Below are positions 1 through 7,915 of a stretch of 21,377 nt of DNA, one piece after another. Within the stretch, counting starts at the first letter, position 1. The number at the start of each line of letters is the position of its first letter. The position numbers were made by a program, and so were the translations under genes. A model generated the notes under the pieces. It was not told the origin of the DNA, did not search any database, and saw nothing but the letters and a program-made list of their open reading frames with translations. Location of the stretch: contig DASUTB010000041.1 of assembly GCA_036374835.1 (NCBI GenBank), positions 1 to 21,377 of the forward strand. Reading direction: 5' to 3'. This DNA is from DASUTB01 sp036374835. GTDB taxonomy: Bacteria > Actinomycetota > Actinomycetes > Jiangellales > Jiangellaceae.

Positions 1-1
1 G

Positions 2-1102
2 CCACCGAAACATGATCTACGTCCAGGGCAGCCCGACGTGACGACCTTTCCGACCACGGCATGGTTACGCAGCGCCCGCCGCGCGCTGACCGGTGCACCG
101 GCCGCCGTGTACGGCTACGGCGATCCACGTGGACACCTCGAACTGCGTACCGCGCTGGCCGCGTATCTCGGGCGGGCACGAGGCGTCCGGGTGACTCCCG
201 CGCAGATCGTGATCACGTCCGGCTACGTTCAGGCACTCGCTCTGCTGGCTACCGTGGTCGGCGGGTCGAGGGCGATCGCGATGGAGAATCCCGGCCTGCC
301 GTTCCACCGCGACGTGGTGCGACATGCCGGGACGCGCGTCGTCCCGCTTGACGTCGATGAGCTCGGTGCTCGTACCGACCGGCTTGGGACCGCCGGGCAG
401 CCGGACGTCGGAGCCGTCGTCCTGACGCCCGGCCACCAGTACCCGATGGGTATGACCCTTGCCCCGCAGCGGCGCCATGCCGCCGTCGACTGGGCGCGCG
501 ACCACGACGGCGTGATCATCGAGGATGACTACGACGGCGAGTTCCGCTATGACCGTCAGCCGGTCGGTGCGCTGCAAGGAATGGCGCCCGATCATGTCGT
601 ATTCGTCGGAACCGCGTCGAAGACGCTCGGGCCGGCACTCCGGCTCGCCTGGATGGTGCTGCCCGACCGGCTCGTCGAGTCGGTGGTAGAAGCCAAGCGT
701 CACGTCGACATCCACTCCGAGACAACGACGCAGCTGACGCTCGCGGACCTGATCGCCGGCCACGCATATGACCGGCACGTTCGATCCTGCCGGCTGCGCT
801 ACCGCCGCAGGCGCGATGTCATGGTCGAACGTCTCGGTCGCGACGTCGCACTCAGCGGGATCGCCGCCGGGCTGCAGGCGCTTGTCCGGCTGCCCAGCCA
901 GGGGCCGACCGAGCAGGAGGTGCTCAACCGGGCGACGGCGTACGGTTTGGGCCTTGGCGAGCTCGGCAGCCACTGGCACGAGTCCGGCGACCACGAGCAA
1001 GGCCTCATCGTCGGCTATGGGGCTCCCACCAACAGCGCCTACCCTGCAGCGCTCGATGCCTTGGCGCATACGTTCCGGGCGACTGGTGTGCTGAGCAAGT
1101 GA
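2..1102 (+). CDS. MocR/PdxR-type regulator, aminotransferase-like domain (5' truncated by window edge)
   Basis: The fold-type I PLP aminotransferase domain of a GntR/MocR-family regulator. The frame stays open to the left edge: codons from position 2 read HDLRPGQPDVTTFP, the usual MocR linker into the aminotransferase domain, so the GTG at 38 is internal and the winged-helix N-terminus lies outside the window. Visible motifs are YGYGDPRGHLELRTALAAYL, the ITSGYVQAL segment, EDDYDGEFRYD and the Schiff-base lysine in ASKTLGPALRLAW (codon 620-622). In this family PLP or an amino-containing ligand bound here controls DNA binding by the N-terminal domain, often on a divergent neighbour that cannot be seen here. 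It converges with the QueA-like gene, with 77 bp between the stops. A stand-alone aminotransferase is less likely because of the MocR-specific linker and EDDYDGEFRY motif. Confidence 0.85.
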   Translation, partial: PPKHDLRPGQPDVTTFPTTAWLRSARRALTGAPAAVYGYGDPRGHLELRTALAAYLGRARGVRVTPAQIVITSGYVQALALLATVVGGSRAIAMENPGLPFHRDVVRHAGTRVVPLDVDELGARTDRLGTAGQPDVGAVVLTPGHQYPMGMTLAPQRRHAAVDWARDHDGVIIEDDYDGEFRYDRQPVGALQGMAPDHVVFVGTASKTLGPALRLAWMVLPDRLVESVVEAKRHVDIHSETTTQLTLADLIAGHAYDRHVRSCRLRYRRRRDVMVERLGRDVALSGIAAGLQALVRLPSQGPTEQEVLNRATAYGLGLGELGSHWHESGDHEQGLIVGYGAPTNSAYPAALDALAHTFRATGVLSK

Positions 1103-1179
1103 AGCGAGCGTCGATCTGTGCGAGGAAGACACCGAATCCGTCGCAGACATCCCGTGCGCCAGGGCGAGGCGGGTGGACG

Positions 1180-2199
1180 CTAGAGGATGAGGTGGACGTC
1201 CCCGAACTCGTGCCAGAGGTAGCGCTGTTCGAGCGCGCTCTCGTAGGCACGGGCCACGTGGTCCCGGTCGGCCAGTGCGGTGAGCATCTGCAGGTGGCTC
1301 GCCCGGGGCTCATGGAAGCCGGTCAGCAGCGCACTCGCCGAGCAGATCGGGTGCTGACCGGTCACCACGAGGTCCGTCCAGCCGAAGGCCGCGCGGACTT
1401 CGCAATTGGAGATGGCCGATTCGAGTGCGCGGACCACCGTCGTACCGACGGCGAGCACCCGAGACCCTCGGGCAAACGCCTGGCGAACGGCATGAGCAGT
1501 GCGCTCGGGCACGTCGAACCACTCCTCGTAGGGCGGCTCGTCGGCCTCGAGGCTGGCAACCCCGGTGTGCAACGTGATCGTCTCGACGGCTACGCCGCGG
1601 GCGGCAAGAGCCGTCACGACTCGGGAGCTGAACGGACGTCCGGCCGACGGCATCTCCGCCGAGCCCGGACGCCGCGCGAACACCGTCTGGTAATTCTCGA
1701 TCGGCCAGTCGCGTGGAACGTAGTCGTAGCGGATCGGGCGGCCCCAGCGGTGGAGGTAGTCGAGGGTCGGCTCGGGCAAGGACGGCTTCGCGACCCAGAG
1801 CCGGTTGCCGCGGTGCGGCCGCGCCAGCCGGATGCTCGCGCCGGCCGGCAGCGACAGCACGGTACCCGTCGCGACGTCGGTGCCGCGCGGTTCGACGACC
1901 CAGGTGTCGTCGCTGAGCCGGGTCGAGAGGTGGAGCGTCAGTTCGCGACCGTCCTCGTCTGTGGCCGAAAGGCGGGCGGGCAGCGTCGCCGAGTCGTTCA
2001 CCACGACAACGTCTCCGGAGTCGAGGAACCACGGCAGGTCGCGGAACGTGGCGTGCACAATGCGGTCGGTCCGCCGGTCGCTGACGAGCAGCCGCACCGC
2101 GTCGCGGGCAAGGCCGCGAGCCTCGGGCGGTTCGTGTGCTTCGAGCTCCGGCGGTAGGGCGAACTCCAGTGCCGGGCCGGTGTCGAGATCCGCGATCAC
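1180..2199 (-). CDS. queA: QueA-like S-adenosylmethionine:tRNA ribosyltransferase-isomerase
   Basis: QueA transfers and isomerises the ribosyl moiety of SAM onto preQ1 at tRNA position 34 to give epoxyqueuosine. Family landmarks are the N-terminal LEFALPPELEAHEPPEARG, the signature GDVVVVNDSATLPARL, YQTVFARRPGSAEMPSAGRPF, TLHTGVAS and ALLTGFHEPRASHLQML. Start: the GTG at 2199 overlaps the SDR stop as GTGA (2196-2199), which indicates translational coupling; a longer frame to 2283 would run deep into the SDR gene. This start gives 339 residues, slightly shorter than typical QueA. The sequence is divergent from textbook QueA (PSAGRPFS where others have PTAGLHF), and no other queuosine gene is visible nearby, so the family is clear but the exact substrate is not. 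The gene is second in an operon with the SDR and presumably shares its SoxR/MerR-type promoter. Confidence 0.85.
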   Translation of the reverse strand: MIADLDTGPALEFALPPELEAHEPPEARGLARDAVRLLVSDRRTDRIVHATFRDLPWFLDSGDVVVVNDSATLPARLSATDEDGRELTLHLSTRLSDDTWVVEPRGTDVATGTVLSLPAGASIRLARPHRGNRLWVAKPSLPEPTLDYLHRWGRPIRYDYVPRDWPIENYQTVFARRPGSAEMPSAGRPFSSRVVTALAARGVAVETITLHTGVASLEADEPPYEEWFDVPERTAHAVRQAFARGSRVLAVGTTVVRALESAISNCEVRAAFGWTDLVVTGQHPICSASALLTGFHEPRASHLQMLTALADRDHVARAYESALEQRYLWHEFGDVHLIL

Positions 2200-2927
2200 G
2201 GGGCACTCACCCCGACTTTCCCCTTGACGAGATCCTGCGCCGAGACTCGAGCGAACGGTACGGCTTCGTGCTCGACGAGCCACGCGAACGCCGGCGCGGG
2301 AACGTCCGGACCCGGCAGGTCGGACAGGTCGACGCCTGGTTCAGCGAGCTGGTGCATCTCGGTGTTCATGTCACCGGGGTCGACGACGTAGACCCGGATG
2401 CCCGTGTCCTTGAGTTCCTCGGCAAGTGTGCGCGACACGTGCTCGAGTGCGGCCTTGCTTGCGCCGTAGCCACCCCAGCCCGGATACGCCTCGACGCCCG
2501 CGTCCGAGGTGACGTTGATGATCACGCCTTCCTGCCGCGCACGCATTCCCGGGAGGACGAGCTGAGTGAGATGCAGCGGTGCGAGCACGTTCACCCGAAG
2601 CACGCGCTCCAGGTCGCGCCAGTCGTACTCCTCCAGCGCCGGCATCGGACTCGGCCCGAGCTCCGAGGCGTTGTTGACGAGCACGTCAATGCGCCCGAAG
2701 CGCCGGATCGCCGTCTCGACGACGCGTTCGGCGTCCTCGGAAACGTCGAGCGCCATCGCCTCGACATCGGTCACGTCCTTGAGCGCTCGCGCCGCGGACT
2801 CCAAGTCGTCGGCGCCGCGTGCGACGAGGACGAGCTTCGCGCCGCGACCGGCGAACGTCCGGGCGATCTCGCGTCCCAGGCCGCGCGATGCGCCGGTGAT
2901 CAGGGCTACCTTGCCGTCCAGTTCCAT
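2196..2927 (-). CDS. SDR family NAD(P)-dependent oxidoreductase
   Basis: Classical short-chain dehydrogenase of 243 residues, cytoplasmic. The dinucleotide-binding TGASRGLG lies at residues 11-18, NNAS at 85-88, the structural Asn at about 113, the catalytic Ser at about 141 (INVTSDAG), and Tyr154 and Lys158 in YGASK, so the tetrad is complete. The C-terminal substrate loop does not reveal the substrate. The ATG at 2927 has an upstream GTAGGAG (2934-2940) seven bases away. It is the first gene of an operon whose second member is the QueA-like gene (GTGA overlap). The promoter at 2962-2992 carries a SoxR/MerR-type dyad, so induction by redox-active compounds or electrophiles is a reasonable inference for this reductase. 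Family assignment is firm; substrate is unknown. Confidence 0.9.
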   Translation of the reverse strand: MELDGKVALITGASRGLGREIARTFAGRGAKLVLVARGADDLESAARALKDVTDVEAMALDVSEDAERVVETAIRRFGRIDVLVNNASELGPSPMPALEEYDWRDLERVLRVNVLAPLHLTQLVLPGMRARQEGVIINVTSDAGVEAYPGWGGYGASKAALEHVSRTLAEELKDTGIRVYVVDPGDMNTEMHQLAEPGVDLSDLPGPDVPAPAFAWLVEHEAVPFARVSAQDLVKGKVGVSAP

Positions 2928-2961
2928 GGCGATCTCCTACTCACTCGTTGTGGTAGGAGTG

Positions 2962-2992
2962 ACGCTAGAACTTCAAGTTAACTTGAGGTCAA
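2962..2992 (-). promoter_or_regulatory. SoxR/MerR-type promoter with 19-bp spacer
   Basis: On the minus strand TTGACC (2987-2992) is the -35 and TAGCGT (2962-2967) the -10, separated by exactly 19 bp. The spacer holds the perfect 14-bp palindrome TCAAGTTAACTTGA (2973-2986). The overlong 19-bp spacer and central dyad are hallmarks of MerR-family activated promoters, and this core equals the centre of the known SoxR box (CCTCAAGTTAACTTGAGG). The left flank has one mismatch to that box. Predicted transcription starts near 2955, giving a leader of about 28 nt with a good Shine-Dalgarno sequence. No soxR or merR gene is in the window, so the regulator would act in trans. Confidence 0.82.
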
Positions 2993-3005
2993 GTACCACA
3001 GAGTG

Positions 3006-3066
3006 TCTCCATGATCCGGTGCACTTATTGCTCATATGGAGCAGTAAGTGCACCGGATCATGGGGA
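3006..3066. repeat. Long near-perfect inverted repeat / hairpin
   Basis: Positions 3006-3033 pair with 3039-3066: 28 pairs, 26 Watson-Crick and two G-T wobbles, around a 5-base loop (3034-3038). The arm core is GATCCGGTGCACTTA and its complement. It covers the stop region of the minus-strand GNAT gene (stop 3058-3060) and ends 14 bp before the -35 of the SDR promoter, so it probably terminates GNAT transcription or insulates the SDR promoter. No U-tract follows on the minus strand. The length and precision also fit a REP/MITE-like intergenic element; no second copy was noticed in the window. Confidence 0.8.
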
Positions 3067-3708
3067 AGTGGCGAGGAAGAAGCGGGACGTGGCGTCGTCC
3101 GAGCTGCCGTACCAGGGATCGACCTGCACGCCGAGCTCGGTCATGCCGATCCGGCGGCACACCGCGGCCGACGGTCCGTTGCTCGCCCACATCACCGCCC
3201 AGATCCTGCTGAGCCCGTGCTTGAAGCCGTGGTCCAGCATCGCCGCGGCGGCCTCGCTCGCCCAACCATGGCCGAGGGCGTCCGGGTGCAGGTACCAGCC
3301 GACCTCGACTTCGCCGTCGACACCGTTCGTGATACCGCCAACAGGTGTGTACTCGCGCAGCCAGTCCGCGTCGGTCACGGGGACGTCGCCCGAACCGGGC
3401 TGCGGCATTTTGTTGAGCGACACGGAGCCGACTGGAACACCTGTGCCATTGGGGACGATCGCACACGTCGACGGGACGGCGTCCGTCGCCCGATCCCGCC
3501 AGGCGACGATGTTGGCACGGGCCTGCTCCACACCCGTCCATGGCCTCGGATCACCGAGCCATTGCGCGACGTCCGGACGGCGCCGGATGTCGAACAACAG
3601 CTCGGCTTCATCCGGGCGCCAGTGGCGGATCGTCGCGCGCGCCGTCTCGAGGCCGAATTCCACGGTGTCCATAGCAGTCGAGACGATACGCGGCGCGGTC
3701 AGCGGCAT
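3058..3708 (-). CDS. GNAT family N-acetyltransferase (RimJ/RimL-like)
   Basis: Predicted acetyl-CoA-dependent acetyltransferase of 216 residues. The N-terminal half has the RimJ-like ARATIRHWRPDEAELLFDIRRRPDVAQWLGDP. Motif A is in VEVGWYLHPDALGHGWASEA (acetyl-CoA pyrophosphate loop around GHGWAS), and the following NGPSAAVCRRIGMTELG is the usual motif B region. The acceptor is unknown. Starts at ATG 3708 or ATG 3672 are both possible: neither has a clear Shine-Dalgarno sequence, and the acetyltransferase homology begins just after the second. The last codons enter the long hairpin. The gene is divergent from the small membrane protein starting near 3727, with only about 18 bp between the starts. 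Confidence 0.82.
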   Translation of the reverse strand: MPLTAPRIVSTAMDTVEFGLETARATIRHWRPDEAELLFDIRRRPDVAQWLGDPRPWTGVEQARANIVAWRDRATDAVPSTCAIVPNGTGVPVGSVSLNKMPQPGSGDVPVTDADWLREYTPVGGITNGVDGEVEVGWYLHPDALGHGWASEAAAAMLDHGFKHGLSRIWAVMWASNGPSAAVCRRIGMTELGVQVDPWYGSSDDATSRFFLATSP

Positions 3709-3726
3709 GCATGCGTATTACTTGAG

Positions 3727-4050
3727 GTGCGCCGTCATGCTGGGCCCGACCGGCGTTGGTTGCGTGACGAACCGTTTGGGTGGTCGGACTTGGTCAGAGC
3801 ACCACGGTGGACCAAGACCGTCACGGTCATCGGCCTAGTGGCCTTCCTAGGCGGGATCGCCCTGTTCGCCTACACCTTTGCCACGAATGTGCCCGGCTTT
3901 CCCGGAGACATACCAGACTCTTTGAATATGCCCGGCCCCGGCGACCCAGACTTCCCGCAAGGCTCCTTGTGGGGAATGGGCCTCGGTGTCGGTGGCTGGG
4001 TCCTGTTGTTGATCCGGTTGGTCGCTGCGTGGCTGACCACCCGGCGCTAG
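3727..4050 (+). CDS. Small two-helix membrane protein, hypothetical
   Basis: Not recognised. The frame is open far upstream but only this end looks like protein. From GTG 3727 it reads a basic N-terminus (about 107 residues in all), then a hydrophobic helix VTVIGLVAFLGGIALFAYTF, a Pro/Gly-rich loop with PGFPGDIPDSLNMPGPGDP, and a second helix around GLGVGGWVLLLIRLVAAW. TTG 3790 would give a minimal version of about 86 residues. No clear Shine-Dalgarno sequence precedes GTG 3727; an AT-richer TATTAC lies a few bases upstream, so a leaderless message is conceivable. The stop TAG overlaps the stop of the converging peroxiredoxin gene in the sequence CTAG (4047-4050). Confidence 0.5.
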   Translation: MRRHAGPDRRWLRDEPFGWSDLVRAPRWTKTVTVIGLVAFLGGIALFAYTFATNVPGFPGDIPDSLNMPGPGDPDFPQGSLWGMGLGVGGWVLLLIRLVAAWLTTRR

Positions 4051-4517
4051 CGTGATTCGGCGAGGTCCTGTACGACCTTCAGCGCGTCGTTGACGTGACC
4101 GTTGATGTTGGTCATGGACGAGAATGCGTGCTTGACGGTGCCGTCCCGGTCGATCACGAAGGTCACCCGTCCGGGAACCGCTCCCATCAGAGCCTTGACG
4201 CCGTACGCCTTGCGCACTGCACCGTCCTCGTCGCTGACGAGCGTGAACGGGAGCCGGTGTGCGGCGATGAACTTGGTGTGGGACTCGGCGTCGTCGGCGC
4301 TGATCCCGATCACGTCCGCGCCGGCGTCGGTGAATACCTCATAGCTGTCGCGGAACGCGCACGCCTCAGCCGTGCAGCCCGGCGTCTCGTCCTTCGGGTA
4401 GAAGTACAGGACGACGACCCGGTCCTTCAGGACGTCGCCGAGCCGGACGGTCGCGCCGTCGGCCGCGGGTAGCGTGAAGTCAGGAGCCTTGTCGCCGACG
4501 CCGATCTTCGTAGCCAT
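4047..4517 (-). CDS. bcp: Bcp/PrxQ-type thioredoxin-dependent peroxiredoxin
   Basis: Thiol peroxidase of 156 residues that reduces hydrogen peroxide and organic hydroperoxides using thioredoxin. The start GDKAPDFTLPAADG and the active site YPKDETPGCTAEACAF are typical. The peroxidatic cysteine is C48 and the resolving cysteine C53, five residues on, as in atypical two-Cys PrxQ proteins. Downstream VPGRVTFVIDRDGTV closes the thioredoxin fold. Length is normal. The ATG at 4517 is preceded by a TACATT that could be a -10 element. It is divergent from rocD (164 bp between starts) and converges tail to tail with the small membrane protein. Confidence 0.93.
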   Translation of the reverse strand: MATKIGVGDKAPDFTLPAADGATVRLGDVLKDRVVVLYFYPKDETPGCTAEACAFRDSYEVFTDAGADVIGISADDAESHTKFIAAHRLPFTLVSDEDGAVRKAYGVKALMGAVPGRVTFVIDRDGTVKHAFSSMTNINGHVNDALKVVQDLAESR

Positions 4518-4571
4518 AATCCTGAATGTACCTCGGAGATCGGCGCGCCGGCGAGGGCCGCTTCTGGAACG

Positions 4572-4685
4572 ATGGCGCTCATAGACATGGGCCGTGATGC
4601 GGTGACCGCCCTGCGTGGTGCGGCCGACCGGCTGGGTACTCTCGTGCGGACCACTGTGGACGGCTCTGTGAGGGAAGGTCGATGA
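4572..4685 (+). CDS. Possible small upstream ORF (37 codons) coupled to rocD
   Basis: ATG 4572 opens a 37-codon frame with the segment DAVTALRGAADRLGTLVRTT and ends with TGA at 4683-4685, overlapping the rocD ATG as ATGA. Arrangements like this often reflect translational coupling. There is only a weak GGA before its ATG and no recognisable domain; in GC-rich DNA a frame of this length can arise by chance. It is listed because of the overlap, not because of homology. Confidence 0.2.
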   Translation: MALIDMGRDAVTALRGAADRLGTLVRTTVDGSVREGR

Positions 4686-5917
4686 CGACTGAGCGCAACG
4701 GCGTGCGCAGCGCGGAGATCATCGCGCTGGAGGACCGCGTCCTGGCGCACAACTACCACCCGCTTCCGGTGGTGATCGAAAGCGGCGAGGGCGCGTGGGT
4801 GACCGACGTTGACGGTCGCAGCTACCTCGACTGCCTGGCCGCGTACTCGGCGCTGAACTTCGGGCACGGGCATCCAGGGCTGCTGCAGGTGGCGCGCGAG
4901 CAGCTGGACCGTCTGACGCTGACCAGCCGGGCGTTCCACAGCGACCAACTTGCCCTGTTCGCGCAGAAGTTGGCCGACCTGGCCGGTGTCGACATGGTGC
5001 TGCCGATGAACACCGGCGCCGAAGCGGTCGAGTCCGCGATCAAGGTGGCGCGCAAATGGGCGTACGACGTGAAGGGCGTGCCGGACGGCGCCGCGCGGAT
5101 CATCGTGGCCGAGAACAACTTCCACGGGCGCACGTCGACGATCATCAGTTTCTCGACCGACCCGGACGCGCGCGGCGGCTTCGGCCCGTACATGCCGGGC
5201 TTCGACATCGTGCCCTATGGCGATCTGGACGCGCTGGCCGCGGCCATCCGGCCGGAGACGGCCGCAGTGCTGATCGAGCCGATCCAGGGTGAGGCGGGAG
5301 TCCTCATTCCGCCGGAAGGTTATCTCGCAGGTGTGCGGTCGTTGTGCGATCGCGAAGGGGTGTTGTTCATCGCCGACGAGGTGCAGTCCGGGCTGGGCCG
5401 GGCCGGTGCGACGTTCGCATGCGACGTAGAGGGCGTGCGTCCCGACGTATACGTGCTCGGCAAAGCGCTCGGCGGCGGGATCGTGCCGGTTTCTGCGGTG
5501 CTGGCGAGCCGGGAGGTGCTGGGAGTGCTGCATCCCGGGCAGCACGGCAGCACGTTCGGCGGAAATCCGCTGGCCGCGGCCGTCGGCGGGGCCGTCGTCG
5601 ATCTGCTGGCGACAGGGGAGTACCAGGAGCATGCCCGAGAACTGTCGCCGGTGCTGGAGGAGGGGCTGCGCTCACTGATCGGAAAGGGTGTCGTCGGCGT
5701 GCGGGTGCGCGGGTTGTGGGCCGGCGTGGACATCGATCCGGCGCTCGGGACCGGCCGGGACGTGTGCGCGGCTCTGGCCGAGCGCGGTGTGCTCGTCAAG
5801 GACACCCACGGCTCGACCATCCGGCTGGCTCCGCCCCTGGTGATCGAGCGCCCCGATCTGGATTGGGCGGTGAGCCAGCTCGCCGACGCCCTCACCGCCC
5901 TCAGAATGATCACGTAA
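4682..5917 (+). CDS. rocD: Ornithine--oxo-acid aminotransferase
   Basis: Class III PLP aminotransferase of 411 residues, converting ornithine plus 2-oxoglutarate to glutamate-5-semialdehyde and glutamate in arginine/ornithine catabolism. RocD-specific stretches are MNTGAEAVESAIKVARKWAY and IIVAENNFHGRTSTIISFS. FIADEVQSGLGR carries the pyridine-binding Asp (residue 232) and VLGKALGGGIVPVSA the Schiff-base lysine (residue 261); STFGGNPLAAAV is also conserved. The ATG at 4682 has GGGAAGG just upstream. No other arginine-pathway gene is adjacent, so it is probably transcribed alone from the 4518-4681 interval. The acetylornithine aminotransferase alternative is less likely given the NNFHGRT and NTGAEAVES context. 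Confidence 0.93.
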   Translation: MTTERNGVRSAEIIALEDRVLAHNYHPLPVVIESGEGAWVTDVDGRSYLDCLAAYSALNFGHGHPGLLQVAREQLDRLTLTSRAFHSDQLALFAQKLADLAGVDMVLPMNTGAEAVESAIKVARKWAYDVKGVPDGAARIIVAENNFHGRTSTIISFSTDPDARGGFGPYMPGFDIVPYGDLDALAAAIRPETAAVLIEPIQGEAGVLIPPEGYLAGVRSLCDREGVLFIADEVQSGLGRAGATFACDVEGVRPDVYVLGKALGGGIVPVSAVLASREVLGVLHPGQHGSTFGGNPLAAAVGGAVVDLLATGEYQEHARELSPVLEEGLRSLIGKGVVGVRVRGLWAGVDIDPALGTGRDVCAALAERGVLVKDTHGSTIRLAPPLVIERPDLDWAVSQLADALTALRMIT

Positions 5918-6020
5918 AGCTGGCTATCCCCGGCCAAACGACGGCTGTAGACATGGCGTCGCACGGACAGTCCTAGCAAGGAAGCGATCTCCGATCTGGC
6001 ATCGGGCGTGTCGCACTCGA

Positions 6021-6036
6021 TCGAACAGGCGTTCCG
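6021..6036. promoter_or_regulatory. LexA-type SOS box upstream of recA
   Basis: TCGAACAGGCGTTCCG matches the actinobacterial LexA box TCGAAC-N4-GTTCGA, with a perfect left half and a GTTC right half and two mismatches at the right end. It lies about 145 bp before the recA ATG and about 55 bp upstream of the PafBC-type promoter, like the two-promoter layout of mycobacterial recA. Confidence 0.72.
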
Positions 6037-6090
6037 TACTAGTGTTCGGTTGTACGAAGTTATCCACAGTCGGCGTTTCGCGTGCCGACA

Positions 6091-6113
6091 TTGTCGGTGG
6101 CGACGAGTAGCGT
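6091..6113 (+). promoter_or_regulatory. PafBC-dependent (RecA-NDp type) promoter of recA
   Basis: TTGTCGGTG (6091-6099), eight bases, then TAGCGT (6108-6113) is an exact fit to the RecA-NDp consensus TTGTCRGTG-N8-TANNNT known from mycobacteria, where PafBC activates it after DNA damage independently of LexA. The predicted transcript start near 6120 gives a leader of about 60 nt. Confidence 0.85.
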
Positions 6114-6179
6114 CATCGACAACGGCTTGTTAGTACCGGGTCGCGCAGCGGCCCATGACACCCAGGGGTGGTTTTACGT

Positions 6180-7220
<1,041 letters not shown>

Positions 7221-7234
7221 GTTCGGGACGCGGT

Positions 7235-7263
7235 GTGGCCGGGGCGTCCTAGCCCCGGGCCAC
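7235..7263 (+). terminator. Hairpin between recA and recX (attenuating terminator)
   Basis: GTGGCCGGGGC pairs with GCCCCGGGCCAC across a six-base loop, with a one-base bulge. It follows the recA stop by 14 bp. There is no long U-tract, so partial termination with read-through into recX is likely; this is the arrangement known to keep RecX low relative to RecA in several bacteria. Confidence 0.65.
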
Positions 7264-7309
7264 GTTCTACTGGAGCAGTGCAGGCGAAGGCGCGTGAGGT
7301 GGCGCAGAG

Positions 7310-7858
7310 ATGACGGACACGCGCGGCTCGGTACCCGGCCGGGAGGATCCTGAGCCGGATCCGGAGAGCGTGGCACGCACTATCGCGCTGCGACGGCTCG
7401 CCGCGGCGCCGCAGACTCGGGCACAGCTCGACGAGGCGATGGCCAAGCGTGGTGTTCCGGACGACGTAAGGGTCGAAGTCCTCGACAGGTTCACCGACGT
7501 GGGGCTGATCGACGACGCGACGTTCGCCCGAATGTGGGTCGAGTCCCGGCATTCCGGCCGTGGGCTGGCGCGTCGCGCCCTGGGGCACGAGCTGCGCAAG
7601 CGGGGAGTGGACGGTGCGATCGTTGACCGAGCCGTCGCCGAGATCGATCCGGAGAGCGAGGAGGCGACAGCCCGCGAACTCGTTGCGAAACGCCTGGCGT
7701 CGACGCGAGGCATGGATGCCGAGAAACGAACGAGACGGCTGGCCGGCATGCTGGCGCGCAAGGGGTATCCGGCGGGCTTGGCATATCGCGTGGTGCGCGA
7801 CGCGCTGGAGTCCGAAGGCGTCGACGAAGACGACATGCCACCGCTCGAAGATCAGTAA
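7310..7858 (+). CDS. recX: Regulatory protein RecX
   Basis: RecX binds the RecA filament and inhibits its extension and ATPase. The protein has 182 residues with the three-helix repeats of the family: ARTIALRRLAAAPQTRAQLDEAMAKRGVPDD (about residues 22-52), FTDVGLIDDATFARMWVESR and GLARRALGHELRKRGVDGAIVDRA, then RRLAGMLARKGYPAGLAYRVVRDAL. The position directly after recA confirms it. ATG 7310 has GGTGG upstream. An acidic tail (DEDDMPPLEDQ) ends the protein. Confidence 0.94.
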   Translation: MTDTRGSVPGREDPEPDPESVARTIALRRLAAAPQTRAQLDEAMAKRGVPDDVRVEVLDRFTDVGLIDDATFARMWVESRHSGRGLARRALGHELRKRGVDGAIVDRAVAEIDPESEEATARELVAKRLASTRGMDAEKRTRRLAGMLARKGYPAGLAYRVVRDALESEGVDEDDMPPLEDQ

Positions 7859-7915
7859 GCGAGGCGGGCGGCCGTCCGGAAATCAAGAAAAGTCTCGAAT
7901 TGGTAACGGGAAACC

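Noticed and set aside
38..1102. MocR-like gene starting at GTG 38
   Set aside because: The frame continues to the left edge with the conserved DLRPGQPD linker, so the GTG is internal and the gene is truncated by the window.
1099..2157. 352-residue plus-strand frame opposite the QueA-like gene
   Set aside because: No family features; it is a complement-strand shadow of a well-supported gene in GC-rich DNA.
2566..3726. Long upstream part of the plus-strand frame that ends at 4050
   Set aside because: It runs antisense through the SDR promoter, the hairpin and the GNAT gene with Arg/Ser-rich low-quality translation; only the terminal two-helix part looks real.
4427..5632. 401-residue minus-strand frame over rocD
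   Set aside because: Shadow of rocD; Arg/His/Val-rich without domain features.
5929..5940. Short TGGC/GCCA hairpin after rocD as terminator
   Set aside because: Only a few base pairs in the stem and no T-run.
6045..6058. TTCG-N6-CGAA inverted repeat as a second LexA box before recA
   Set aside because: The half-sites are in the opposite arrangement to the GAAC/GTTC dyad of the actinobacterial SOS box and the dyad does not extend.
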